Positions 25,001 through 40,483 of a stretch of 64,000 nt of DNA are shown here, one piece after another. Position 1 is the stretch's first letter. Each line of letters starts with the position of its first letter. Origin of the DNA: Nymphaea colorata. Taxonomy: Eukaryota > Streptophyta > Magnoliopsida > Nymphaeales > Nymphaeaceae. Below the pieces are notes generated by a model, which saw nothing but the letters and a program-made list of their open reading frames with translations, searched no databases and was not told the origin of the DNA. Both the position numbers and the translations under genes were made by a program. Where the stretch lies: NCBI RefSeq assembly GCF_008831285.2, contig NC_045151.1, positions 4,213,544 to 4,277,543 on the forward strand, written 5' to 3'.

Positions 25001-28000
25001 ACATTATGTTAACTATAAGGGATCAATTGAATGACTTGAATCACAAAGTAATGCATAAATGTGCTTAAACATGCATGTTGAATGATTTAGTGGAATGAAA
25101 TCACAAGCTTGTAAGAACATAAATGACATTTAAGTGATTTACTTGCTGATTTTAGTTAATATAATGGTTTCGCTTGTTATTGCATCTATAATGAATGATT
25201 TAAATGGTTCAAACTAAAAGTTTGTATGAAAAGAAATGAAATTCAAGTCATTCGTTTGATCGCTTATCATTCCCCTAATGAGTTGAACTTGTAGTTAAGG
25301 ATCTAATGAATTGAAGTCACATTCAATTAAGTATGTGTGATCAAACGAATCACTTAAATCCCACTCCTGTTTATACGAACAACTGATTTCAATCGCTTAT
25401 ATCGCGTACTATAGATGTAACCACAAGTTGAATTCTTTCGATTAAGTACGAGGGATGAAACTAATGCATAGATCCATTTTTAACTATATGAACTGTGATT
25501 TCAATCATTTAATCGTTCTTTATAGAAGTATAAACGGTAAACACATTATGTTAACTATAAGGGATCAATTGAATGACTTGAATCACAAGTAATGCATAAA
25601 TGTGCTTAAACATGCATGTTGAATGATTTAGTGGAATGAAATCACAAGCTTGTAAGAACATAAATGACATTTAAGTGATTTACTTGCTGAATTTTAGTTA
25701 ATATAATGGTTTCGCTTGTTATTGCATCTATAATGAATGATTTAAATGGTTCAAACTAAAAGTTTGTATGAAAAGAAATGAAATTCAAGTCATTCGTTTG
25801 ATCGCTTATCATTCCCCTAATGAGTTGAACTTGTAGTTAAGGATCTAATGAATTGAAGTCACATTCAATTAAGTATGTGTGATCAAACGAATCACTTAAA
25901 TCCCACTCCTGTTTATACGAACAACTGATTTCAATCGCTTATATCGCGTACTATAGATGTAACACAAGTTGAATTCTTTCGATTAAGTACGAGGGATGAA
26001 ACTAATGCATAGATCCATTTTTAACTATATGAACCTGTGATTTCAATCATTTAAATCGTTCTTTATAGAAGTTATAAACGGTAAAACACATTATGTTAAC
26101 TATAAGGGATCAATTGAATGACTTGAATCACAAGTAATGCATAAATGTGCTTAAACATGCATGTTGAATGATTTAGTGGAATGAAATCACAAGCTTGTAA
26201 GAACATAAATGACATTTAAGTGATTTACTTGCTGATTTTAGTTAATATAATGGTTTCGCTTGTTATTGCATCTATAATGAATGATTTAAATGGTTCAAAC
26301 TAAAAGTTTGTATGAAAAGAAATGAAATTCAAGTCATTCGTTTGATCGCTTATCATTCCCCTAATGAGTTGAACTTGTAGTTAAGGATCTAATGAATTGA
26401 AGTCACATTCAATTAAGTATGTGTGATCAAACGAATCACTTAAATCCCACTCCTGTTTATACGAACAACTGATTTCAATCGCTTATATCGCGTACTATAG
26501 ATGTAACACAAGTTGAATTCTTTCGATTAAGTACGAGGGATGAAACTAATGCATAGATCCATTTTTAACTATATGAACTGTGATTTCAATCATTTAAATC
26601 GTTCTTTATAGAAGTTATAAACGGTGAAACACATTATGTTAACTATAAGGATCAATTGAATGACTTAAATCACAAGTAACATAAATGTGTTAAACATGCA
26701 TGTTGAATGGTTTAGTGGAATGAAATCACAAGCTTGTAAGAACATAAAGACATTTAAGTGATTTACTTGCTGAATTTTAGTTAATATAATGGTTTCGCTT
26801 GTTATTGCATCTATAATGAATGATTTAAATGGTTCAAACTAAAAGTTTGTATGAAAAGAAATGAAATTCAAGTCATTCGTTTGATCGCTTATCATTCCCC
26901 TAATGAGTTGAACTTGTAGTTAAGGATCTAATGAATTGAAGTCACATTCAATTAAGTATGTGTGATCAAACGAATCACTTAAATCCCACTCCTGTTTATA
27001 CGAACAACTGATTTCAATCGCTTATATCGCGTACTATAGATGTAACACAAGTTGAATTCTTTCGATTAAGTACGAGGGATGAAACTAATGCATAGATCCA
27101 TTTTTAACTATATGAACTGTGATTTCAATCATTTAAATCGTTCTTTATAGAAGTATAAACGGTAAACACATTATGTTAACTATAAGGATCAATTGAATGA
27201 CTTGAATCACAAGTAATGCATAAATGTGCTTAAACATGCATGTTGAATGATTTAGTGGAATGAAATCACAAGTTGTAAGAACATAAATGACATTTAAGTG
27301 ATTTACTTGCTGATTTTAGTTAATATAATGGTTTCGCTTGTTATTGCATCTATAATGAATGATTTAAATGGTTCAAACTAAAAGTTTGTATGAAAAGAAA
27401 TGAAATTCAAGTCATTCGTTTGATCGCTTATCATTCCCCTAATGAGTTGAACTTGTAGTTAAGGATCTAATGAATTGAAGTCACATTCAATTAAGTATGT
27501 GTGATCAAACGAATCACTTAAATCCCACTCCTGTTTATACGAACAACTGATTTCAATCGCTTATATCGCGTACTATAGATGTAACGACAAGTTGAATTCT
27601 TTCGATTAAGTACGAGGGATGAAACTAATGCATAGATCCATTTTTAACTATATGAACTTGTATTTCAATCATTTAAATCGTTCTTTATAGAAGTTATAAA
27701 CGGTAAACACATTATGTTAACTATAAGGATCAATTGAATGACTTGAATCACAAAGTAATGCATAAATGTGCTTAAACATGCATGTTGAATGATTTAGTGG
27801 AATGAAATCACAAGCTTGTAAGAACATAAACGACATTTAAGTGATTTACTTGCTGATTTTAGTTAATATAATGGTTTCGCTTGTTATTGCATCTATAATG
27901 AATGATTTAAATGGTTCAAACTAAAAGTTTGTATGAAAAGAAATGAAATTCAAGTCATTCGTTTGATCGCTTATCATTCCCCTAATGAGTTGAACTTGTA

Positions 28001-31000
28001 GTTAAGGATCTAATGAATTGAAGTCACATTCAATTAAGTATGTGTGATCAAACGAATCACTTAAATCCCACTCCTGTTTATACGAACAACTGATTTCAAT
28101 CGCTTATATCGCGTACTATAGATGTAACACAAGTTGAATTCTTTCGATTAAGTACGAGGGATGAAACTAATGCATAGATCCATTTTTAACTATATGAACT
28201 GTGATTTCAATCATTTAAATCGTTCTTTATAGAAGTTATAAACGGTAAACACATTATGTTAACTATAAGGATCAATTGAATGACTTAATCACAAGTAATG
28301 CATAAATGTGCTTAAACATGCATGTTGAATGATTTAGTGGAATGAAATCACAAGTTGTAAGAACATAAATGACATTTAAGTGATTTACTTGCTGATTTTA
28401 GTTAATATAATGTGTTTCGCTTGTTATTGCATCTATAATGAATGATTTAAATGGTTCAAACTAAAAGTTTGTATGAAAAGAAATGAAATTCAAGTCATTC
28501 GTTTGATCGCTTATCATTCCCTAATGAGTTGAACTTGTAGTTAAGGATCTAATGAATTGAAGTCACATTCAATTAAGTATGTGTGATCAAACGAATCACT
28601 TAAATCCCACTCCTGTTTATACGAACAACTGATTTCAATCGCTTATATCGCGTACTATAGATGTAACACAAGTTGAATTCTTTCGATTAAGTACGAGGGA
28701 TGAAACTAATGCATAGATCCATTTTTAACTATATGAACTGTGATTTCAATCATTTAAATCGTTCTTTTAGAAGTTATAAACGGTGAAACACATTATGTTA
28801 ACTATAAGGATCAATTGAATGACTTAAATCACAAGTAATCATAAATGTGCTTAAACATGCATGTTGAATGATTTAGTGGAATGAAATCACAAGTTGTAAG
28901 AACATAAACGACATTTAAGTGATTTACTTGCTGAATTTTAGTTAATATAATGGTTTCGCTTGTTATTGCATCTATAATGAATGATTTAAATGGTTCAAAC
29001 TAAAAGTTTGTATGAAAAGAAATGAAATTCAAGTCATTCGTTTGATCGCTTATCATTCCCCTAATGAGTTGAACTTGTAGTTAAGGATCTAATGAATTGA
29101 AGTCACATTCAATTAAGTATGTGTGATCAAACGAATCACTTAAATCCCACTCCTGTTTATACGAACAACTGATTTCAATCGCTTATATCGCGTACTATAG
29201 ATGTAACACAAGTTGAATTCTTTCGATTAAGTACGAGGGATGAAACTAATGCATAGATCCATTTTTAACTATATGAACTGTGATTTCAATCATTTAAATC
29301 GTTCTTTATAGAAGTTATAAACGGTGAAACACATTATGTTAACTATAAGGGATCAATTGAATGACTTGAATCACAAAGTAATGCATAAATGTGCTTAAAC
29401 ATGCATGTTGAATGATTTAGTGGAATGAAATCACAAGCTTGTAAGAACATAAACGACATTTAAGTGATTTACTTGCTGAATTTTAGTTAATATAATGGTT
29501 TCGCTTGTTATTGCATCTATAATGAATGATTTAAATGGTTCAAACTAAAAGTTTGTATGAAAAGAAATGAAATTCAAGTCATTCGTTTGATCGCTTATCA
29601 TTCCCCTAATGAGTTGAACTTGTAGTTAAGGATCTAATGAATTGAAGTCACATTCAATTAAGTATGTGTGATCAAACGAATCACTTAAATCCCACTCCTG
29701 TTTATACGAACAACTGATTTCAATCGCTTATATCGCGTACTATAGATGTAACACAAGTTGAATTCTTTCGATTAAGTACGAGGGATGAAACTAATGCATA
29801 GATCCATTTTTAACTATATGAACTTGTATTTCAATCATTTAAATCGTTCTTTGTAGAAGTTATAAACGGTGAAACACATTATGTTAACTATAAGGGATCA
29901 ATTGAATGACTTAAATCACAAAGTAACATAAATGTGTTTAAACATGCATGTTGAATGGTTTAGTGGAATGAAATCACAAGCTTGTAAGAACATAAACGAC
30001 ATTTAAGTGATTTACTTGCTGAATTTTAGTTAATATAATGGTTTCGCTTGTTATTGCATCTATAATGAATGATTTAAATGGTTCAAACTAAAAGTTTGTA
30101 TGAAAAGAAATGAAATTCAAGTCATTCGTTTGATCGCTTATCATTCCCCTAATGAGTTGAACTTGTAGTTAAGGATCTAATGAATTGAAGTCACATTCAA
30201 TTAAGTATGTGTGATCAAACGAATCACTTAAATCCCACTCCTGTTTATACGAACAACTGATTTCAATCGCTTATATCGCGTACTATAGATGTAACACAAG
30301 TTGAATTCTTTCGATTAAGTACGAGGGATGAAACTAATGCATAGATCCATTTTTAACTATATGAACCTGTGATTTCAATCATTTAAATCGTTCTTTATAG
30401 AAGTATAAACGGTAAAACACATTATGTTAACTATAAGGATCAATTGAATGACTTGAATCACAAAGTAATGCATAAATGTGCTTAAACATGCATGTTGAAT
30501 GATTTAGTGAATGAAATCACAAGTTGTAAGAACATAAACGACATTTAAGTGATTTACTTGCTGAATTTTAGTTAATATAATGGTTTCGCTTGTTATTGCA
30601 TCTATAATGAATGATTTAAATGGTTCAAACTAAAAGTTTGTATGAAAAGAAATGAAATTCAAGTCATTCGTTTGATCGCTTATCATTCCCCTAATGAGTT
30701 GAACTTGTAGTTAAGGATCTAATGAATTGAAGTCACATTCAATTAAGTATGTGTGATCAAACGAATCACTTAAATCCCACTCCTGTTTATACGAACAACT
30801 GATTTCAATCGCTTATATCGCGTACTATAGATGTAACACAAGTTGAATTCTTTCGATTAAGTACGAGGGATGAAACTAATGCATAGATCCATTTTTAACT
30901 ATATGAACTTGTAATTTCAATCATTTAAATCGTTCTTTATAGAAGTTATAAACGGTGAAACACATTATGTTAACTATAAGGGATCAATTGAATGACTTAA

Positions 31001-34000
31001 ATCACAAAGTAACACATAAATGTGTTTAAACATGCATGTTGAATGGTTTAGTGGAATGAAATCACAAGCTTGTAAGAACATAAACGACATTTAAGTGATT
31101 TACTTGCTGAATTTTAGTTAATATAATGGTTTCGCTTGTTATTGCATCTATAATGAATGATTTAAATGGTTCAAACTAAAAGTTTGTATGAAAAGAAATG
31201 AAATTCAAGTCATTCGTTTGATCGCTTATCATTCCCCTAATGAGTTGAACTTGTAGTTAAGGATCTAATGAATTGAAGTCACATTCAATTAAGTATGTGT
31301 GATCAAACGAATCACTTAAATCCCACTCCTGTTTATACGAACAACTGATTTCAATCGCTTATATCGCGTACTATAGATGTAACACAAGTTGAATTCTTTC
31401 GATTAAGTACGAGGGATGAAACTAATGCATAGATCCATTTTTAACTATATGAACTGTGATTTCAATCATTTAAATCGTTCTTTATAGAAGTTATAAACGG
31501 TAAACACATTATGTTAACTATAAGGGATCAATTGAATGACTTAATCACAAAGTAATGCATAAATGTGCTTAAACATGCATGTTGAATGATTTAGTGAATG
31601 AAATCACAAGTTGTAAGAACATAAACGACATTTAAGTGATTTACTTGCTGATTTTAGTTAATATAATGGTTTCGCTTGTTATTGCATCTATAATGAATGA
31701 TTTAAATGGTTCAAACTAAAAGTTTGTATGAAAAGAAATGAAATTCAAGTCATTCGTTTGATCGCTTATCATTCCCCTAATGAGTTGAACTTGTAGTTAA
31801 GGATCTAATGAATTGAAGTCACATTCAATTAAGTATGTGTGATCAAACGAATCACTTAAATCCCACTCCTGTTTATACGAACAACTGATTTCAATCGCTT
31901 ATATCGCGTACTATAGATGTAACACAAGTTGAATTCTTTCGATTAAGTACGAGGGATGAAACTAATGCATAGATCCATTTTTAACTATATGAACTTGTGA
32001 TTTCAATCATTTAAATCGTTCTTTTAGAAGTTATAAACGGTGAAACACATTATGTTAACTATAAGGATCAATTGAATGACTTAAATCACAAAGTAATGCA
32101 TAAATGTGCTTAAACATGCATGTTGAATGATTTAGTGGAATGAAATCACAAGCTTGTAAGAACATAAACGACATTTAAGTGATTTACTTGCTGAATTTTA
32201 GTTAATATAATGGTTTCGCTTGTTATTGCATCTATAATGAATGATTTAAATGGTTCAAACTAAAAGTTTGTATGAAAAGAAATGAAATTCAAGTCATTCG
32301 TTTGATCGCTTATCATTCCCCTAATGAGTTGAACTTGTAGTTAAGGATCTAATGAATTGAAGTCACATTCAATTAAGTATGTGTGATCAAACGAATCACT
32401 TAAATCCCACTCCTGTTTATACGAACAACTGATTTCAATCGCTTATATCGCGTACTATAGATGTAACGACAAGTTGAATTCTTTCGATTAAGTACGAGGG
32501 ATGAAACTAATGCATAGATCACATTTTTAACTATATGAACTTGTATTTCAATCATTTAAATCGTTCTTTATAGAAGTTATAAACGGTGAAACACATTATG
32601 TTAACTATAAGGGATCAATTGAATGACTTAATCACAAAGTAAGCATAAATGTGCTTAAACATGCATGTTGAATGATTTAGTGGAATGAAATCACAAGCTT
32701 GTAAGAACATAAACGACATTTAAGTGATTTACTTGCTGAATTTTAGTTAATATAATGGTTTCGCTTGTTATTGCATCTATAATGAATGATTTAAATGGTT
32801 CAAACTAAAAGTTTGTATGAAAAGAAATGAAATTCAAGTCATTCGTTTGATCGCTTATCATTCCCTAATGAGTTGAACTTGTAGTTAAGGATCTAATGAA
32901 TTGAAGTCACATTCAATTAAGTATGTGTGATCAAACGAATCACTTAAATCCCACTCCTGTTTATACGAACAACTGATTTCAATCGCTTATATCGCGTACT
33001 ATAGATGTAACGACAAGTTGAATTCTTTCGATTAAGTACGAGGGATGAAACTAATGCATAGATCCATTTTTAACTATATGAACTGTGATTTCAATCATTT
33101 AAATCGTTCTTTATAGAAGTTATAAACGGTGAAACACATTATGTTAACTATAAGGGATCAATTGAATGACTTAATCACAAAGTAACATAAATGTGTTAAA
33201 CATGCATGTTGAATGGTTTAGTGGAATGAAATCACAAGCTTGTAAGAACATAAACGACATTTAAGTGATTTACTTGCTGAATTTTAGTTAATATAATGGT
33301 TTCGCTTGTTATTGCATCTATAATGAATGATTTAAATGGTTCAAACTAAAAGTTTGTATGAAAAGAAATGAAATTCAAGTCATTCGTTTGATCGCTTATC
33401 ATTCCCCTAATGAGTTGAACTTGTAGTTAAGGATCTAATGAATTGAAGTCACATTCAATTAAGTATGTGTGATCAAACGAATCACTTAAATCCCACTCCT
33501 GTTTATACGAACAACTGATTTCAATCGCTTATATCGCGTACTATAGATGTAACACAAGTTGAATTCTTTCGATTAAGTACGAGGGATGAAACTAATGCAT
33601 AGATCACATTTTTAACTATATGAACCTGTGATTTCAATCATTTAAATCGTTCTTTATAGAAGTTATAAACGGTAAACACATTATGTTAACTATAAGGATC
33701 AATTGAATGACTTAAATCACAAAGTAATGCATAAATGTGCTTAAACATGCATGTTGAATGATTTAGTGGAATGAAATCACAAGCTTGTAAGAACATAAAC
33801 GACATTTAAGTGATTTACTTGCTGATTTTAGTTAATATAATGGTTTCGCTTGTTATTGCATCTATAATGAATGATTTAAATGGTTCAAACTAAAAGTTTG
33901 TATGAAAAGAAATGAAATTCAAGTCATTCGTTTGATCGCTTATCATTCCCCTAATGAGTTGAACTTGTAGTTAAGGATCTAATGAATTGAAGTCACATTC

Positions 34001-36670
34001 AATTAAGTATGTGTGATCAAACGAATCACTTAAATCCCACTCCTGTTTATACGAACAACTGATTTCAATCGCTTATATCGCGTACTATAGATGTAACGAC
34101 AAGTTGAATTCTTTCGATTAAGTACGAGGGATGAAACTAATGCATAGATCCATTTTTAACTATATGAACTTGTAATTTCAATCATTTAAATCGTTCTTTA
34201 TAGAAGTTATAAACGGTAAAACACATTATGTTAACTATAAGGATCAATTGAATGACTTAATCACAAAGTAATGCATAAATGTGCTTAAACATGCATGTTG
34301 AATGATTTAGTGGAATGAAATCACAAGCTTGTAAGAACATAAACGACATTTAAGTGATTTACTTGCTGAATTTTAGTTAATATAATGGTTTCGCTTGTTA
34401 TTGCATCTATAATGAATGATTTAAATGGTTCAAACTAAAAGTTTGTATGAAAAGAAATGAAATTCAAGTCATTCGTTTGATCGCTTATCATTCCCCTAAT
34501 GAGTTGAACTTGTAGTTAAGGATCTAATGAATTGAAGTCACATTCAATTAAGTATGTGTGATCAAACGAATCACTTAAATCCCACTCCTGTTTATACGAA
34601 CAACTGATTTCAATCGCTTATATCGCGTACTATAGATGTAACGACAAGTTGAATTTTTCGATTAAGTACGAGGGATGAAACTAATGCATAGATCCATTTT
34701 TAACTATATGAACTTGTATTTCAATCATTTAAATCGTTCTTTGTAGAAGTTATAAACGGTGAAACACATTATGTTAACTATAAGGGATCAATTGAATGAC
34801 TTAATCACAAAGTAATGCATAAATGTGTTAAACATGCATGTTGAATGATTTAGTGGAATGAAATCACAAGCTTGTAAGAACATAAACGACATTTAAGTGA
34901 TTTACTTGCTGAATTTTAGTTAATATAATGGTTTCGCTTGTTATTGCATCTATAATGAATGATTTAAATGGTTCAAACTAAAAGTTTGTATGAAAAGAAA
35001 TGAAATTCAAGTCATTCGTTTGATCGCTTATCATTCCCCTAATGAGTTGAACTTGTAGTTAAGGATCTAATGAATTGAAGTCACATTCAATTAAGTATGT
35101 GTGATCAAACGAATCACTTAAATCCCACTCCTGTTTATACGAACAACTGATTTCAATCGCTTATATCGCGTACTATAGATGTAACACAAGTTGAATTCTT
35201 TCGATTAAGTACGAGGGATGAAACTAATGCATAGATCCATTTTTAACTATATGAACTTGTGATTTCAATCATTTAAATCGTTCTTTTAGAAGTTATAAAC
35301 GGTGAAACACATTATGTTAACTATAAGGATCAATTGAATGACTTAAATCACAAGTAACATAAATGTGCTTAAACATGCATGTTGAATGATTTAGTGGAAT
35401 GAAATCACAAGCTTGTAAGAACATAAACGACATTTAAGTGATTTACTTGCTGAATTTTAGTTAATATAATGCGTTTCGCTTGTTATTGCATCTATAATGA
35501 ATGATTTAAATGGTTCAAACTAAAAGTTTGTATGAAAAGAAATGAAATTCAAGTCATTCGTTTGATCGCTTATCATTCCCCTAATGAGTTGAACTTGTAG
35601 TTAAGGATCTAATGAATTGAAGTCACATTCAATTAAGTATGTGTGATCAAACGAATCACTTAAATCCCACTCCTGTTTATACGAACAACTGATTTCAATC
35701 GCTTATATCGCGTACTATAGATGTAACACAAGTTGAATTCTTTCGATTAAGTACGAGGGATGAAACTATGCATAGATCCATTTTTAACTATATGAACTTG
35801 TATTTCAATCATTTAAATCGTTCTTTATAGAAGTTATAAACGGTGAAACACATTATGTTAACTATAAGGGATCAATTGAATGACTTAAATCACAAAGTAA
35901 TGCATAAATGTGTTAAACATGCATGTTGAATGATTTAGTGGAATGAAATCACAAGCTTGTAAGAACATAAACGACATTTAAGTGATTTACTTGCTGAATT
36001 TTAGTTAATATAATGGTTTCGCTTGTTATTGCATCTATAATGAATGATTTAAATGGTTCAAACTAAAAGTTTGTATGAAAAGAAATGAAATTCAAGTCAT
36101 TCGTTTGATCGCTTATCATTCCCCTAATGAGTTGAACTTGTAGTTAAGGATCTAATGAATTGAAGTCACATTCAATTAAGTATGTGTGATCAAACGAATC
36201 ACTTAAATCCCACTCCTGTTTATACGAACAACTGATTTCAATCGCTTATATCGCGTACTATAGATGTAACGACAAGTTGAATTCTTTCGATTAAGTACGA
36301 GGGATGAAACTATGCATAGATCCATTTTTAACTATATGAACTTGTGATTTCAATCATTTAAATCGTTCTTTATAGAAGTTATAAACGGTGAAACACATTA
36401 TGTTAACTATAAGGGATCAATTGAATGACTTAATCACAAAGTAATGCATAAATGTGCTTAAACATGCATGTTGAATGATTTAGTGGAATGAAATCACAAG
36501 CTTGTAAGAACATAAACGACATTTAAGTGATTTACTTGCTGAATTTTAGTTAATATAATGGTTTCGCTTGTTATTGCATCTATAATGAATGATTTAAATG
36601 GTTCAAACTAAAAGTTTGTATGAAAAGAAATGAAATTCAAGTCATTCGTTTGATCGCTTATCATTCCCCT

Positions 36671-39600
36671 AATGAGTTGAACTTGTAGTTAAGGATCTAA
36701 TGAATTGAAGTCACATTCAATTAAGTATGTGTGATCAAACGAATCACTTAAATCCCACTCCTGTTTATACGAACAACTGATTTCAATCGCTTATATCGCG
36801 TACTATAGATGTAACGACAAGTTGAATTCTTTCGATTAAGTACGAGGGATGAAACTAATGCATAGATCCATTTTTAACTATATGAACTGTGATTTCAATC
36901 ATTTAAATCGTTCTTTATAGAAGTTATAAACGGTGAAACACATTATGTTAACTATAAGGATCAATTGAATGACTTAATCACAAAGTAATGCATAAATGTG
37001 CTTAAACATGCATGTTGAATGATTTAGTGGAATGAAATCACAAGCTTGTAAGAACATAAACGACATTTAAGTGATTTACTTGCTGAATTTTAGTTAATAT
37101 AATGCGTTTCGCTTGTTATTGCATCTATAATGAATGATTTAAATGGTTCAAACTAAAAGTTTGTATGAAAAGAAATGAAATTCAAGTCATTCGTTTGATC
37201 GCTTATCATTCCCCTAATGAGTTGAACTTGTAGTTAAGGATCTAATGAATTGAAGTCACATTCAATTAAGTATGTGTGATCAAACGAATCACTTAAATCC
37301 CACTCCTGTTTATACGAACAACTGATTTCAATCGCTTATATCGCGTACTATAGATGTAACGACAAGTTGAATTCTTTCGATTAAGTACGAGGGATGAAAC
37401 TAATGCATAGATCCCATTTTTAACTATATGAACTGTGATTTCAATCATTTAAATCGTTCTTTATAGAAGTTATAAACGGTGAAACACATTATGTTAACTA
37501 TAAGGGATCAATTGAATGACTTAAATCACAAAGTAATGCATAAATGTGCTTAAACATGCATGTTGAATGATTTAGTGGAATGAAATCACAAGTTGTAAGA
37601 ACATAAACGACATTTAAGTGATTTACTTGCTGAATTTTAGTTAATATAATGGTTTCGCTTGTTATTGCATCTATAATGAATGATTTAAATGGTTCAAACT
37701 AAAAGTTTGTATGAAAAGAAATGAAATTCAAGTCATTCGTTTGATCGCTTATCATTCCCCTAATGAGTTGAACTTGTAGTTAAGGATCTAATGAATTGAA
37801 GTCACATTCAATTAAGTATGTGTGATCAAACGAATCACTTAAATCCCACTCCTGTTTATACGAACAACTGATTTCAATCGCTTATATCGCGTACTATAGA
37901 TGTAACACAAGTTGAATTCTTTCGATTAAGTACGAGGGATGAAACTATGCATAGATCCATTTTTAACTATATGAACTTGTGATTTCAATCATTTAAATCG
38001 TTCTTTGTAGAAGTTATAAACGGTGAAACACATTATGTTAACTATAAGGATCAATTGAATGACTTAAATCACAAGTAACACATAAATGTGTTTAAACATG
38101 CATGTTGAATGATTTAGTGGAATGAAATCACAAGCTTGTAAGAACATAAACGACATTTAAGTGATTTACTTGCTGAATTTTAGTTAATATAATGCGTTTC
38201 GCTTGTTATTGCATCTATAATGAATGATTTAAATGGTTCAAACTAAAAGTTTGTATGAAAAGAAATGAAATTCAAGTCATTCGTTTGATCGCTTATCATT
38301 CCCCTAATGAGTTGAACTTGTAGTTAAGGATCTAATGAATTGAAGTCACATTCAATTAAGTATGTGTGATCAAACGAATCACTTAAATCCCACTCCTGTT
38401 TATACGAACAACTGATTTCAATCGCTTATATCGCGTACTATAGATGTAACACAAGTTGAATTCTTTCGATTAAGTACGAGGGATGAAACTAATGCATAGA
38501 TCCATTTTTAACTATATGAACTGTGATTTCAATCATTTAAATCGTTCTTTTAGAAGTATAAACGGTAAAACACATTATGTTAACTATAAGGGATCAATTG
38601 AATGACTTGAATCACAAAGTAATGCATAAATGTGCTTAAACATGCATGTTGAATGATTTAGTGGAATGAAATCACAAGCTTGTAAGAACATAAACGACAT
38701 TTAAGTGATTTACTTGCTGATTTTAGTTAATATAATGGTTTCGCTTGTTATTGCATCTATAATGAATGATTTAAATGGTTCAAACTAAAAGTTTGTATGA
38801 AAAGAAATGAAATTCAAGTCATTCGTTTGATCGCTTATCATTCCCCTAATGAGTTGAACTTGTAGTTAAGGATCTAATGAATTGAAGTCACATTCAATTA
38901 AGTATGTGTGATCAAACGAATCACTTAAATCCCACTCCTGTTTATACGAACAACTGATTTCAATCGCTTATATCGCGTACTATAGATGTAACGACAAGTT
39001 GAATTTTTCGATTAAGTACGAGGGATGAAACTAATGCATAGATCCATTTTTAACTATATGAACTTGTGATTTCAATCATTTAAATCGTTCTTTGTAGAAG
39101 TTATAAACGGTGAAACACATTATGTTAACTATAAGGGATCAATTGAATGACTTAAATCACAAGTAACACATAAATGTGTTTAAACATGCATGTTGAATGG
39201 TTTAGTGGAATGAAATCACAAGCTTGTAAGAACATAAACGACATTTAAGTGATTTACTTGCTGAATTTTAGTTAATATAATGCGTTTCGCTTGTTATTGC
39301 ATCTATAATGAATGATTTAAATGGTTCAAACTAAAAGTTTGTATGAAAGAAATGAAATTCAAGTCATTCGTTTGATCGCTTATCATTCCCTAATGAGTTG
39401 AACTTGTAGTTAAGGATCTAATGAATTGAAGTCACATTCAATTAAGTATGTGTGATCAAACGAATCACTTAAATCCCACTCCTGTTTATACGAACAACTG
39501 ATTTCAATCGCTTATATCGCGTACTATAGATGTAACGACAAGTTGAATTCTTTCGATTAAGTACGAGGGATGAAACTAATGCATAGATCCATTTTTAACT

Positions 39601-40483
39601 ATATGAACTGTGATTTCAATCATTTAAATCGTTCTTTATAGAAGTAATAAACGGTAAAACACATTATGTTAACTATAAGGGATCAATTGAATGACTTGAA
39701 TCACAAAGTAATGCATAAATGTGCTTAAACATGCATGTTGAATGATTTAGTGGAATGAAATCACAAGCTTGTAAGAACATAAACGACATTTAAGTGATTT
39801 ACTTGCTGATTTTAGTTAATATAATGGTTTCGCTTGTTATTGCATCTATAATGAATGATTTAAATGGTTCAAACTAAAAGTTTGTATGAAAAGAAATGAA
39901 ATTCAAGTCATTCGTTTGATCGCTTATCATTCCCCTAATGAGTTGAACTTGTAGTTAAGGATCTAATGAATTGAAGTCACATTCAATTAAGTATGTGTGA
40001 TCAAACGAATCACTTAAATCCCACTCCTGTTTATACGAACAACTGATTTCAATCGCTTATATCGCGTACTATAGATGTAACGACAAGTTGAATTCTTTCG
40101 ATTAAGTACGAGGGATGAAACTAATGCATAGATCCATTTTTAACTATATGAACTTGTGATTTCAATCATTTAAATCGTTCTTTATAGAAGTTATAAACGG
40201 TGAAACACATTATGTTAACTATAAGGGATCAATTGAATGACTTAAATCACAAAGTAATGCATAAATGTGCTTAAACATGCATGTTGAATGATTTAGTGGA
40301 ATGAAATCACAAGCTTGTAAGAACATAAACGACATTTAAGTGATTTACTTGCTGAATTTTAGTTAATATAATGCGTTTCGCTTGTTATTGCATCTATAAT
40401 GAATGATTTAAATGGTTCAAACTAAAAGTTTGTATGAAAAGAAATGAAATTCAAGTCATTCGTTTGATCGCTTATCATTCCCC
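36671..40483 (-). repeat. Weak alternating pattern of B units (possible dimer, ~1.09 kb)
   Basis: Successive units alternate between AATGCGTTTCGC and AATGGTTTCGC (36671 GCG, 37216 GG, 37762 GCG, 38306 GG, 38848 GCG, 39391 GG, 39937 GCG). This suggests a two-unit higher-order repeat. The GG form may be a dropped-base consensus, so confidence is limited. Confidence 0.5.
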